Shown in pieces: positions 35,554 through 47,908 of a stretch of DNA of 64,000 nt. The stretch comes from Austropuccinia psidii (taxonomy: Eukaryota > Basidiomycota > Pucciniomycetes > Pucciniales > Sphaerophragmiaceae). Position 1 is the first letter of the stretch. Each line of letters begins with the position of its first letter. The position numbers and the translations under genes were made by a program. Below the pieces are notes generated by a model, which saw only the letters and a program-made list of their open reading frames with translations, had not been told where the DNA came from and ran no database searches. The stretch spans positions 2,763,501 through 2,827,500 of the forward strand of contig JALGQZ010000013.1 of assembly GCA_023105745.1 (NCBI GenBank), given 5' to 3'.

Positions 35554-38517
35554 ATTCATCAAATTCTCAAAATACATCTCTAAACCCCCAAAGAGAGTTT
35601 ATGAAGGTTCTTGATATAATTATTGCTGCTAAATATATCAGTATTTATGGAAATGAAGAAAACTCAGGAGAAATTAGTCTGGTCTTCAAAATGTTCTGAT
35701 CAAAGCTCAAATGAAAATCTGATTCCTGTTGGACTAGACATCTTAAGAATTTATAATAAGTTTTTTTCTCAATATACAGAGAATTGCAACATATCATCAA
35801 TTATTACAAAAAGACATTTATGGATGTATTTATTTTTCTAAATTTTATTGATAAGCCATTTTAAGGGTGGTTTCCACAAATTATTCTGAAAAAATTCAAT
35901 TTCAGATTATGAGGTTGATGATTTAATAATAATTCCTGATGGAATCATTAAAATACTATGTAATGAAAAGTTGATATAGATTACTTTTATGATTATTTCT
36001 CTCAATCAAAAGCAATTCAAAATGTCAATGAATTTCTACCATGAGATATTTTTGCTTTTTTTGGCTCTTTAAAAAGGGAATTCCCACAATTCAAAGCCCC
36101 TTCAAAATAAAATAAGTATTTTGCGTTTATGGAAACATACCTGAGTACACAAGCAGCTCAATTATTTAAAGGTTACCTTTTTGAATTAAACTGTTTCATT
36201 TTTGAAAACAATTGAAGAATGGCTTTTAGCTAAAGGAAGAGAATAAAATTGAATTTTGAAATGCTTATGTATCTTATTCATAGGGAATTATCTTATGGTT
36301 CACGAAAAGAAAATTGAGTTAAAGGTTAGTAAAACATTTCGTGGTCAAAATATAGGGTAACAATGTATATATAAATGCTATTTACAAATATTGAAGAAAA
36401 TTCCTACCTTCAGGGAATAATTCAAAAAGTCATGGAAATTACCAAGTCATCTATACTCTTCCAGTTTCATTATTAGATGCTTAGGATTCTGAGTATCATC
36501 TTCTCTAAATCTCATTCATCAAATTTTCCTATTTAAATCTTTACAAAGTCCCTTTGACTATATTCTTACATTGACAAATGCCAGCGTAAAAAGGTAGTAA
36601 ATTCTTTCCACTCAGAATCGAGATTTAAGGAGTATCATTCCTTACAAAGGATTTAGTTATGATGAAGAGTAACTTGGTAATTTAAATTTAAAGGAATGCA
36701 TCTTATTCCAGAGATATCCAAAATTTTGGAATGGAATACATTCTTGACAGAGATAAGTTCTACTATTAGTTTGATCCTATTATATAGATATGAATACAAT
36801 TGAATACTTTTTCTTAAATTTAGAATAATGAATGAGCTCTTAAGTGAATATTTATTGATTAGAGTGAGATTTTTTAAATTTGATATATTATTCGTGTTTG
36901 AATATCATTATTAAGATTTTCATTGGATGCTGAAAATTACAAAAATCTATTACATTGATCTAATGGTTAATTGAATTTTTTTAAGTGTCATTCATTCTTA
37001 GATGAGTAGATAATATTCATATACACTGAAATATATCTTAGTAAAAATATATTTCCACAAATTGAATAGTTTTTTAGTTAAAGATGATAATTATAAATAA
37101 TACGATATGACAGTGATGATCAAGTTTTAATAACTAAAAAAATGGAGAGAAAAAAAGTGATGACATAACTTCAATTATTCTTCCAGAATGAGTTTTTCTC
37201 CCCAGAAATACCATTATTGAATAATTTTATCCCTATATCATTAAAATTAATCTTTATTGAAATTATTACCTCTCTGAATTGAGATTTAAGCCTATTAAAA
37301 GACTTGAGAATTGATGGCTTATTTTTAATATCATGGGAATATTTTTAAAGCATTTCACTCTAGATAAGTCCCATTTATATGATTAAGTGAGATATTTCAA
37401 TCTAGAATTGACTTTAAATTACTAATTTCAATTATGGGATGGTAATTCACTTCGCTTTTGTATTAGGAAAACTTATTATAATATTGCCATTCTCCTCTGA
37501 AAAAGGAAAGAAAATTAAGAAAATAAGTTGATTCTATTTACCCACAACAGTAGGATTTAATAAAGTTTCTTCTTGATTATCATATTATGATGAAGGAAAT
37601 ATGGTTTCAGAATATACTCTCATCAAGTAGCTTATATCAAGACTTCTGGGTATATTCTATCCCATATAATGCTATAAGAGATTATTTTTTGCAAATAAGA
37701 GATCCCAGGTTATTTTAGTCATATTTCAAAGGATTAAAAATGAGTAAATATTTAATTTCCAGCAAAAAATAGTATTTTCTCTTAGGTTTCAAAGAAAAAA
37801 ACCAAAATTTGGGGATAGAAGAATATGAAATTATGAAGAGTAAATTTTTATTCAGGAGAAATTTATTTACAGTTTGATATTTACAATTAATCTCAAATTT
37901 AGTGTTCCAATAGTTCATTCAATAAGTGATATATCTCACCTCATTTTCAGCTTCTTTTCATAGGAATCAATGAAGAAGTCAAAAATAAAGAAAACCTACA
38001 CATTTGGTTCTGTGTATGAGTGAGACAAAATCATGATGGGTAATTCTTTGAAGAAAAATATTTTGTTTTAATTCTTTTTTAAGTTGGAAATCTTTAGAAA
38101 TGATGAGATTAATTCCAGAAAAAACAACCATCATGAGGAAGATATGATAGTAAATGGGAAAATAGCATACCTTGACTTTGAGAAATATAGAAATTACATA
38201 TTTTATGATTATTTGACTTATTGAGATTGTAAAGATGCTGGTTTTAGAATAAAAGGTTTTTGTGGAATAAAGCAGTATTCAAAATTCCTAGAAAAGGAAT
38301 TCTTCAATTGATTTTATATGAAGTATTTCTAAATCTTGAGAATCTACCCCCTGGTGGGGGTAGCTTTTTTATATGATGAGAAGGGAAATTAAAAGGTACT
38401 GGCTTAATTTTTCAGCATAACTAGAGAAAAATTACAACTTAAATCCCCATTCAAATAGTGAAAATAAAACATGCTATTTTCCATCTCTCATCTAGCTTCC
38501 ACAGTCTTGACAGCATC
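35554..38517. other. AT-rich host DNA right of element A, no gene recognised
   Basis: The longest open stretch (35623-35841, 72 codons) lacks any family features and is followed by frequent stops in all frames. A perfect 8-bp hairpin CTACCCCC-TGGT-GGGGGTAG lies at 38344-38363, followed by C and six Ts. The rest shows no repeat or gene that I can support. Confidence 0.5.
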
Positions 38518-40424
38518 TGTGATCCTTGAGGTATATTTTACATACCCAAATAGGCCACAATTAATATTAAAATAAATTCCAGAGTATGAATAACCCATAA
38601 GTCATGCATATATCCAAAGTTCATCATTTTTTATTTAAGAAAAGATGAAAAACCATTTTTTGAGTAGGTAAATCCATAGATTTAAGGCCAGATTTGAATT
38701 CTACACAAAGATTAACCTACAGTAGCTCCATAGAGTGAATAATATTCAATTAACTCTATGAGGTGGTATTATGGAAAATACTTAAATACCACATAAAAGA
38801 ATTGTGAAAATTTTTGTTTCTTTTTCTCAAATTCACACCAAAATAATGGAAGTTGAGAAATCCCTTATTAAATACACACTAAAATTAGTGTTATGCATGT
38901 TATTGGAATTTAAAAATACAGTATTCTTAAATAAAGGTTTGGTACACCCAGAGTGGATATCAGTATTGAAGCTTGAATTACTATTTTTGATGTGAAAATA
39001 GCTAGGATGACAAAAGACATCAAAGAGAGCCAGGGTACCCAACTTCTGAGGCCTCTGAGGAATGGATAGCTGTAAAACTTGGATCCATGGCTGATAATGG
39101 CCCAATGAGTATACTAAAACCTTTTGGGAACTTAGTTACCAAGTTAAACTCTCATTAAATAATAAGAAAATTGAAAATAAGCTGCTATTTTGATGTGACA
39201 AGGAGGTAAAGAGAAGCTTAGACTCTTGTAACCATGTCAATTATTAATTATTTTCCATTTATAAGCCCTAAAAGAGAAATTAAAACCCTTTTTGGACTAG
39301 TATAAATTGATTTACCTCATAGCAACCTGCTATACTATGCTATTTGCAATTCTACATAGAACTAAGGTAAAAAATCAAAATTTTATTCAAAATAAAACTC
39401 TCAATGAATATTTCTGAAACTTTCAGGACCAATGAAGAATGGTATTATTGATATAGAAAACAAAAATAATTATGGTTCCATAATTAGAATTAAAAGATTT
39501 ACTTACAGTCCATTTTTGATGATTCCACATGAAACACTGACTCTTCAAAAGTTCACAGAAAATACAACCTGTGATGGAATTTCCAATAACATTGATAAAT
39601 TTTATAAAACAATTTTCATTTCAAAATAAATGAATATTTACAGTTTCTACTTCTTTTATTCTTAACCATAAATGGGTTGGTAGTCACATAAAAACCTTAA
39701 TTAAGTAATTATGATAATATTCAATGACAACAGATGATGCAATCAATAATAAAAAAAGGATTATTGCTTTCTAACTCACTGGATTTCAAGTTTGCTTCAT
39801 GGAATGCCTTTATGAGCTGTTGTTTACTCAAAAGAGGCCTCCTCTTGCTGTTTTTTTCAAATTATCTCATTATCAAATTATAATTTTATTACCAATAAGT
39901 AAGTATTAGTTAAAACTTTTCTTATGTGTTTTATGCTTTCAGAATCAATAATAAAGATCCAAAATAATAGAGATAAACTATAATTTTTGGTAATACTGCT
40001 ATAAATCAATTTTGATCCTTTAAATCCACAATTTATCCATCAAATCTCTCTAGCAATTCTTTTCACGGTTTTATTGGGGTATTAGTGAGTGGTTTTAATT
40101 GATTATTAAAGCTTTTATCTAGTATTAGTTTTCTTCAAGAATTCTACTTATAATTATCCTTGCAAACAATAATTATATATTAAAGTAATTTCATCATTTT
40201 AATAAAGAAGTTTTATTATTAAATACTTCTTGTAATTGATTCTTGTAGACCATTACTGCTTAATATTATGATAACTAGTAGTGTATGACAAGTGAAAGAA
40301 ATAATTTATGAATTATTTAATTAATTGTGGTTATAATAATTTTTGTTATTATATCTCATAAGAACAGTAATAGTACTGTTGACTAATAGTAATATTATTA
40401 ATGGTTTCATAGACACATATTACA
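38518..40424 (+). mobile_element. Old solo LTR of family C
   Basis: About 1,907 bp, TGTGATCC to ATATTACA, aligned throughout with the 1,925-bp element C LTRs but clearly more diverged. The flanks GCATC and ACATG match at only three of five bases, as expected for an old TSD or a rearranged end. No internal region adjoins. Confidence 0.85.
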
Positions 40425-41097
40425 ACATGCCAATCATGGAGCATATTTCCTGAAAGGGCTAGATTCGGGCTCCCAAATGATACCACCCAAATCCTTGTAT
40501 TTGATATTTATCATAAGGTATTGAGACCATTACCTTCAAACAATGAAAATGCTACTTGACAAAAGTTATGGAAAAATTTGAGCTTATATAGATCTTGAAT
40601 ACTGAAACAAAAGTATATCACAAGTGTAAAAATCTCTTATCAACCAATTTTTTCCTCTTTATATTGAAAACTGACAAATGTATTGAGGACTTGAGGTCAC
40701 ATCCCCAAATTGGCTTATAGACAGTGTTATTTGGAAAATTTTCTCATAGAATCTAATTATGAGGTGTAAGCTCAAATCAAAGCTTATTTATCCATTGCTT
40801 ACTCATAATTGTAAAGCAAAAGTCTAAAATCTATTTTTACAGGGTGTTATTGTAGGATATTTACCTAGGAAATTCAATTATGAGGTTTTGACTCAAGTAC
40901 AATATTGTTTATGCTCTCATTACTCATAAACCCACCTATTAAAGCACTACAGATGTGTTTTATACAGCTTCAGAAGTATTCAGGCCATCCATCAGTGCAA
41001 ATATCCATCCTTTATTGGTAAAAATGGCAATGTGTGGTTTCAAAACCACATGTTGGCTTGAATACAGGTGGTATTGGCTTTTTTGGACCAGAATACA
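40425..41097. other. Spacer with a degenerate tandem duplication
   Basis: No gene. Two related blocks of about 90 bp, 40722-40808 and 40840-40929, share a GTGTTAT start, AATTATGAGGT and TTACTCATAA. The remainder is unclassified AT-rich sequence. Confidence 0.5.
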
Positions 41098-43082
41098 TGT
41101 AAGGTTTGACTATGAAACAATAAGTAAAAATTATTAATATTTTATGTATTGTACTATGAATCTCCTTATGAATAATAAATAAGATAAAAATTAATCATAA
41201 TAATAGAGAATTATTATAATTATGGTGTAAACATAATTATATTATTAAATAAAGTTAATAATCTAATTTATATTTAAAAAAATAATATAATAAATAAATA
41301 TATTAATAGAAGATAATTAATATATTTTAAAGCATTTTATTATTGTTACCAACAAATAATAAAGGCATATAAAAATTGTTATTTATTCATAAAAACAATT
41401 AATAACAATAATATTACTAATATTAAAGCTATAAGTTAATATAAATACTACTCATATTAATTAAAGAATTAGTAAAGTAATGATAGAGAGAAAATTATTA
41501 TAATAAGAAGAAATAACCTACTTTTAATAATTAATAGAATAATTTTGATAGATTTTACGCCAAAAAATATAAATATAACTCATTCAAATTGTATTTACAA
41601 TAAAAATTAAGAGAAATTACAATTTATCTTGATTTTACATTGATTTGAGGTTTTTAAGAGAAATTTAAACAAAAAAGTTAAGTAATTGAAGTAATCACGT
41701 CAAGAATGATGATAATAATAAGGATGATCTTTGTTCTTTAATAATATAAGAGCTTTATATATAAAGAATACAGAAATTACCTTTTTGTTTTAATTATTTA
41801 GTGTTTTGTAAGCGTCTGAGGGGAAAATAGAGTAAAAAGAGATCTATTTATAGTAAATACCTCCCTTCTGGAGTCCAGAAGGCTTCTAGTAGACGTGTAA
41901 TGATGCTTTCTACTAAAATTGATCCATATTTTAAGGTTTAGTGATGATTACATCATCATCAAACCATCTTACCTCATTATTACACCATTATTTAGAGTTA
42001 TCACTGTAGCTTCAGGTTTGATGACGTCATAGGCTTGGAAGAAGCCTAAGCTTCATGAATCTTATTAGTATTAATCATAATCTAATATTATTAATCAATT
42101 TTGTCACTTATATGACTGTTAAACTTAAAATAAGATTACAGTGAGTGATCATAAATGATCAAATTTAAGCTTAAACTTTGATCATTAATAACTTTTAAGT
42201 TATACATGCTAAAGCTATTATGAGAGTGGATTCTGATAGCTTGGAACTCTTTGTATCAAACTACCAAGAGAATTTTATTACATAATCGAAACTCTATTCT
42301 TGATGATTTTTCTTGTAACTCATCTTTTCTGTTGAAATTTAATATTTTAAACTTCAAACCATGATTTCAAGGGGTTATACCTTGAATATTGTAAGAAAAA
42401 CTATATCATTCTTGCAGCATAAACTAGTATAATCTAAATGTCTACTTCTTTTTAAGCTTAGACCACTTTCACAACAAAGTGGTCAACAGCTCTATTGATT
42501 TTATTCAATAATCCATTACAAGTTTTAACCTTGTTTATAGCTTGTGAAATAAAGTTAATATCTGTATTCTTACAGTAATTACATGGTTACCTTATTTTTG
42601 TTTTATCTCTCTCTCTTTTACATCTCAAGAGATATTAGCTAAAAACCATGAATATATGCATTGACCAAAAAAGTGCATATATTCAGCTTAATTCCTTAAC
42701 TATTTAATTTACAGATTAGCTTTATAATTGTTTTATATGTAGGTTCCTATGGAGAATCCAATGGTGCAATGTATTTTACATATTGTTCCATTTTTCTCTT
42801 AAATAAATGAGGTTTTGTACCTTTTTGAAGGTATTATTACTTATACTTCAGTAATTATTGACTTTTCAGATATGCCATAAAATGACATAAGTGTATTTTA
42901 CCATGAGGAATCCAATGGTTTAATTTATTTCAAATTTTTATTCATTAGATTCTGAGTTAATTTGGACTTTGTACTTATTTATGGTATCTTACTAATTTTT
43001 GAGATAATTATCATAAGTATAATTATTACAGAAATTTTGTTGTGACCCTTTTGGATATGTGGTCATATCTCAAAGGCTCACA
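41098..43082 (-). mobile_element. A-family LTR with mismatched flanks
   Basis: It is the reverse complement of the A LTR (minus strand TGTGAGCCTTTGAG to AACCTTACA), about 1,985 bp. The flanking pentamers ATACA and AATGA differ, and no polypurine tract precedes its 5' side, so it is neither a simple solo LTR nor an intact element end. A deletion by recombination between two A-family LTRs fits. A TATA box lies at 41844-41852. Confidence 0.85.
41844..41852 (-). promoter_or_regulatory. TATA box in A-family LTR
   Basis: The minus strand reads TATAAATAG, as in the other A-family LTRs. Confidence 0.5.
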
Positions 43083-43235
43083 AATGATAATTTCATAAAT
43101 ATAAATTATCAACCATCCCTCTGATAATTCATGTGGAAAAATGGTATTCAACATTCTTTGATAATGAGAGGGTGCATTTTTAATACCAAAAGGCCTCCTC
43201 AAGTATTCATAAATACCACAATGAGAAATTATTCT
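43083..43235 (-). pseudogene. Element D reverse transcriptase fragment (C-terminal side)
   Basis: The minus strand encodes RIISHCGIYEYLRRPFGIKN and GWLIIYIYEIIIC. This is the RT palm of a C-like Gypsy element; the YIDD active site is YIYE (43103-43092), so both catalytic aspartates are lost. The fragment ends abruptly at the A-family LTR. It continues D's 55331-56820 segment across the B-family solo LTR, which duplicated ATTCT. Confidence 0.85.
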
Positions 43236-44416
43236 TGTGAGGCTTAGAGGTATTTTCATATACCCAAAAGACCACAAATAACAAAATAAGATACAAATAT
43301 AAATAAAATGAAATTATTTATATTGTAAAAATAGAAAATTAAAATATAAATACAAATTTATATACAAAAAAAAATTCAATTATAATTTAAAATAAAAATT
43401 ACATTAAATTTTAAAATTATGAAAATGCATTTTTACTTGAAAAAATTAAATGAAAATGAATTTCTAATAAAATTAATGAAATTGAAATATTTTTGGTAAA
43501 AAGTTACATAAAATATATTATAGCTTTTTATCCAATAGATAAACATAAGAGAGTTATCTCATCATTGGATTCCTCATAAAAAATAAGATGGGGTCACCTC
43601 TGGGTAAATTTTCTGTAACTCAACTCTAAATAAGCTTAAATTAAGTTTTTAGTATTTTCTGTACAAAAGTTTAAAATCCTAAAATCCTCAATTTAATTCA
43701 CATCACATGTGGTGTTAACCATCAAATCTCGTGTTAAAATTGAGGTGTTATGTGTAGTTTAGAAGTTATGAGGAATTGAAGTGTTTTCAATTGAAATGTC
43801 AAAATGTGTGCATGTATTACATAAGTGAACTGTAATTTACATATGAATTATCAATTATTACAGTTGTGTACTGTAAAAACTCAATTGAATTGCATGTGTA
43901 AATTACAAGTGTATTACACGATGAGGAATTAAAGAAAAAATAAATTGGAAAGATCAATTCTGGGAGGGAAAAGGAGCTCTACCTCTAAGGGTGAGCCAGA
44001 CACCCAAAATACTTGCTGACTGGTGTGGGGTGTCAAACTCAACGCAAAGGTTCATCACTTTTGGCCTGGAATTGAGTCAAAGGATTTGTGACTCAATTGA
44101 TGATGAGGTTTTAACACCAACCAGGGCAGTTTTAACTGTTGCCAAGAGGGTAAAACTACCCTTAAGCTAAAACAATCTCAGTAAAAGCTGTTTGCACTTG
44201 TTCCTAACTCTCCTACACACATTCTGAAGTGTTTTGAAGGCTCTAGACAAGAGATTACTATAGTAATGGCTGATTTAAAGTTCTAAAATGGCTAAAACCA
44301 GCCCTTTTTTGGTCTAAACCAGGGTTCAATGATGCCATAATTGGCTTTTATGTTGTCAGAGTTTTTCCACGACTGACAAGAGTAAATTTCAAATTTTTAG
44401 TAAGAAAATTGATGGC

Positions 44417-44424
44417 TATAAAAG
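44417..44424 (+). promoter_or_regulatory. TATA-like box in B-family solo LTR
   Basis: TATAAAAG in GGCTATAAAAGAATGTC. The two element B LTRs have TATAGAAG at the homologous site, so the box has changed in them or here. Confidence 0.4.
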
Positions 44425-44618
44425 AATGTCTTCTTTTCCCCACTTTTCTCTTCATGTTAGAATCTTTTCCTTTTATAATTATCTTAAACACTGTTGAACC
44501 AATCAATAAAAGATGCCAATAAGCTTTTTTATATCATTTTAAGCCTTTTAGCCATGTGAAAAATCATCATAATCATTGTTTGTAACTCTTATAATCATTT
44601 TTACCCCTTGAACCACCC

Positions 44619-46543
44619 TGTGAGCCTTGAGGTATATTTTACATACCCAAATAGGCCACAATTATCTTAAAAAGAAATTTTGAATTATAAATAACTCATA
44701 AATCATGCATATATTCAAAATTCATCATTCTTGATTTCAGAAAAGATGAATAACCTTTTATTGAGTAGGTAAATCCATGGATTTAAGGCCAGATTTGGAT
44801 TCTACACAAAAATTCACCTAGGGTAGCTCCATAGAGTGAATAAGCTCAAATTAACTCTTTTAGGTGGTAATATGGAAAATACTTCAACACCACATCATTA
44901 ATACCACATAAAAGATCCGTGAAAAGTTTTGTTTTTCTTGATTTTACGCCAAAATAATGGGAAAGTGAGAAATCCCATAATACATATACACTAAGAATAT
45001 TGTTATACATGTTTTGAGCACTTAATATTATGGTATTCTTACATGCACCTTTGGTACACCCATTGTGGATATCTCACTTTAAGCTTAAAATTCTATTTTG
45101 ATGTGAAAAATAAGCAAGGGGGACAAAAGACATCAAAGAGAGCCAGGGTACCCAAGTTCTGAGGCCCCAGAGGCATGGATAGCTCCAAAGCTTGGTTCCA
45201 TTGCTGATCTTGAACCAATTGGTAAACTAAACCTCTTTGGGAACTTGGTTACCAAGTTACAACTACTGTAAAACACCAGAAAATAGCAAATAACCTGCTA
45301 TTTTGACGTGCCAAGGAGGTAAAGAGCTACTTACACTCCTGTAACAATGTCAATTACTAATGACTTTCCATTGATAAACCCCAAAAGAGTAATTAAAACC
45401 CTTTTTGGACTTGTATCCATTGATTTACCTCATAGCAACCAGTCAAACACTGATATTTGCAATTCTACGTAGAAATGAGGTAAAAACTTCAAAAATTCAT
45501 TAAAAATACAATTCTTAATGAATCTTTCTGAACCTTTCGGGACCAATTGAGAGCTGTATTATCTATGGTACAACCAAAAAGAACTACAGTTTTACTAGTA
45601 AAAGTAAAAGCTTTACTTACAGTCCATTTTTGGTTATTCTACGTGAAACACTGAATCTTCAAAAATTCACAGTAAATACAACCTGTGATGAAATTGTCAA
45701 TAACATTGATACCTTTGGGAAACCAATGATTACTTTGAAATAAAAGTAGATTTACAAATGTTACTCCTTTTATTCTTAACCATATTGAGCTTGGTAGTCA
45801 CGTAAAAGCATCAATTAAGTAATTATGATAATCTTACGTGACAACAGATGATGCAATCAATAATCCAAAAGGGTTTATTGCTTTCTCACTCACTGCTTTT
45901 TCAGTTTGTTCCATGGCACGCCTCTGTGAGCTGTTGTTGACTTAAAAGAGGCTTTCTCTTGCTGTTTTTTCCATATCATCATCATCTTATTATCATTTTA
46001 TATCATTGTTACCAACAAGTAAGTATTAGTTAAACTATTCTTAAGTGTTTTGAATCTTTCAGAATCAATCAGAAAGACTTTAAATCATAGAAATCAACTA
46101 TATATTGTTGTAATACATTTATAAATTCATTTTGATCCTCTAAATCCACAATTCTACGTCAAATCTCTCTATCTTATCTTTCAATAAGCTCTTTGGAATA
46201 CTAGTGAGTCATTTATCTTTAATTCTTAAAGTTTTTCTCTAGTAATAGTTTTCTTCAATGATTACTCTTATAATTATTCTTGCAAAAGATAATTATATAT
46301 TAAAATAATTTATCATTTTAATAGAAGAAGTTTTTATTATTAAATTTTTCTTGTAACTGATTATTGTAGACAATTACTTGCTCACTGTTAAATTCACTAG
46401 TAGTGCTTAACACGTGAAAGAAATAATTCTTTAATTATTTAATTGTGGTTATAATATTATTTTATTATTATATTTCATAAGAACAGACATAGTACTGTTG
46501 ATTAATAGTAATATTATCATCAGTTTCATAGTCACATCTTACA
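44619..46543 (+). repeat. 5' LTR of element C
   Basis: 1,925 bp, TGTGAGCCTTGAGG to CATCTTACA, the same length as the 3' copy at 52980-54904. Confidence 0.94.
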
Positions 46544-46545
46544 TT

Positions 46546-46561
46546 TGGTGGCCTGGCCGTG
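46546..46561 (+). other. Primer binding site of element C
   Basis: TGGTGGCCTGGCCGTG begins two bases after the LTR; it shares GGCCTGGCCGTG with element A. Confidence 0.65.
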
Positions 46562-46934
46562 TTTTTTGAACCTTGTACCCTTAATTAATATATTTTTAAG
46601 CTCTAAAATATATTAATTTAATATCTTTTTTCTTCAATTTAAAGAAAAAATCATTTTTAATTTTGAAATTGTCTTAAAATCTTATTTCATTGAGGAATTT
46701 GGTTTAATTTTGTACTGTTTTTACACGTGGCTTTTTCACATCCAAAAACTTATAAAATTATTCTTTGAGTTACTCTGACTTAATTCTTTTTATTCAAATT
46801 CTTAAATTTTTAATACCTTTTTGTCTTTGAAAAGAATATTTTTCAATATCAAAAAATAATAAAACTTATAAAAAATCTTTTAAAATATCTTAAATCATAA
46901 AAAATAATTTGTTTCATCATATTTTCTCTTTAAG
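46562..46934 (+). other. Leader of element C with candidate first intron
   Basis: AT-rich leader. The candidate donor TTTGA|GTTACT at 46768/46769 parallels TTTGA|GTGACT in A; the acceptor is CTTTAAG at 46934. Removing 46769-46934 (166 nt) would create ATG as A|TG at the junction. Confidence 0.4.
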
Positions 46935-47908
46935 TGTCTTTAATCAAATACTGTGCAGCTGGCAACAGACTCAGTAAAAGATACATCACTAGTCCTGAAT
47001 CTTCAGGAGCAGAATCTGAAGAAAGTATTGAGGTGAAAATTGCTAAAAGAGGCACCTTATTTAACTCAGAAAAGAATAAATTACCACCAAAAGGTGTGTT
47101 TCTATCCTTAAATTTACTCTTTATCCTTAAATTAACGTAAAAATGGTGCATACCAGAAATGGAAGCAACTATTCAGTCCAACCAGATGGATGTGGACAAG
47201 GAAGAAGCAAGACAAAATCCAGAAGTGCCAAATCTTCCACAAGAAAGACACATCTGGAGGATGCTAGAGTTGCCCCCCACTCCCCCAGGTCTGTACCAAC
47301 AGATTTTGACGTGAATTCTGAGCCTGAACTAATTCATGATATTATTTCCAGGGCTAAACCATTTTCAAGTGGCAGCAATAGAAATATATCAATGTCAGGA
47401 CAAGAATTGGTTCAGAGCAGCCAAAGAGGAGGAGTGGGAAATCTGCCCAAGCCTTTGGCAGGGGGCCATGAACTCCTACTTACACATCAAGAGCTTTCTG
47501 GGTCAGGAGAAGACCATAGAACTCTTAGGAGGTTGGAGCCCCCTGTCTTGCAAAGACAAAGTCAAAAAGATAAAGAATTGGTTGAAGAGTCAAAGTCTTT
47601 TATCCATAGACCAGAAGAAAGAGCTGGAAATGACTCCAGCTTTGGAGACAGAGGCACCAGTGGCGTCTACCGGCTCCAAACCAGCTCCAGAAGTGTCCAA
47701 GGACAAGCCCAAGGGTCCTCAGAAGAAGCAGAAAGGTCCCAAGAACCATCAAGGCAAAGCCAATTGGCACAGACCTTACCCACAAGGGTTCAGGATCCCC
47801 AAATTGGAACCTTCAGCCGTGGACAGTGTCTTCAATATTGCCAGGACTCTGATGGAATTCACAGCCAAAGAGCAGGAAAGAATGAACAGAAACTTTCCAC
47901 GGAAATAA
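46935..47908 (+). CDS. Spliced accessory ORF of element C overlapping gag
   Basis: The exons are 46935-47093, 47157-47288 and 47352-47908. Intron 1 (63 nt) has donor GTGTGT and acceptor ACCAG; intron 2 (63 nt) has GTCTGT...TTTCCAG and a CTAAT branch-like site, and holds the frame's stops. Exon 2 is 132 nt, the same as in A. With an upstream A the product is 282 residues and the frame is intact after splicing. Exon 2 shares SNQM-(D/E)-(V/L)-D with A, and exon 3 begins LNHFQVAAIEIY against TNYIQKAQIDIY in A. The C-terminus is GFRIPK, VFNIARTLMEF, KEQERM. No domain is recognised; Lys/Pro/Gln-rich in the middle. Confidence 0.6.

Noticed and set aside
35623..35841. 72-codon ORF right of element A
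   Set aside because: No similarity to any family I know, and the surroundings are full of stops.
38518..40424. Clean TSD for the old C-family LTR
   Set aside because: Flanking pentamers GCATC and ACATG match at only three positions, so no TSD is claimed.
47336..47908. Second frame of C as a chance ORF or as a separate gene starting at ATG 47336
   Set aside because: Chance is unlikely because A and B encode the same protein in the equivalent frame; a start at 47336 lies inside the proposed intron 2, and the ATG is not conserved in A.
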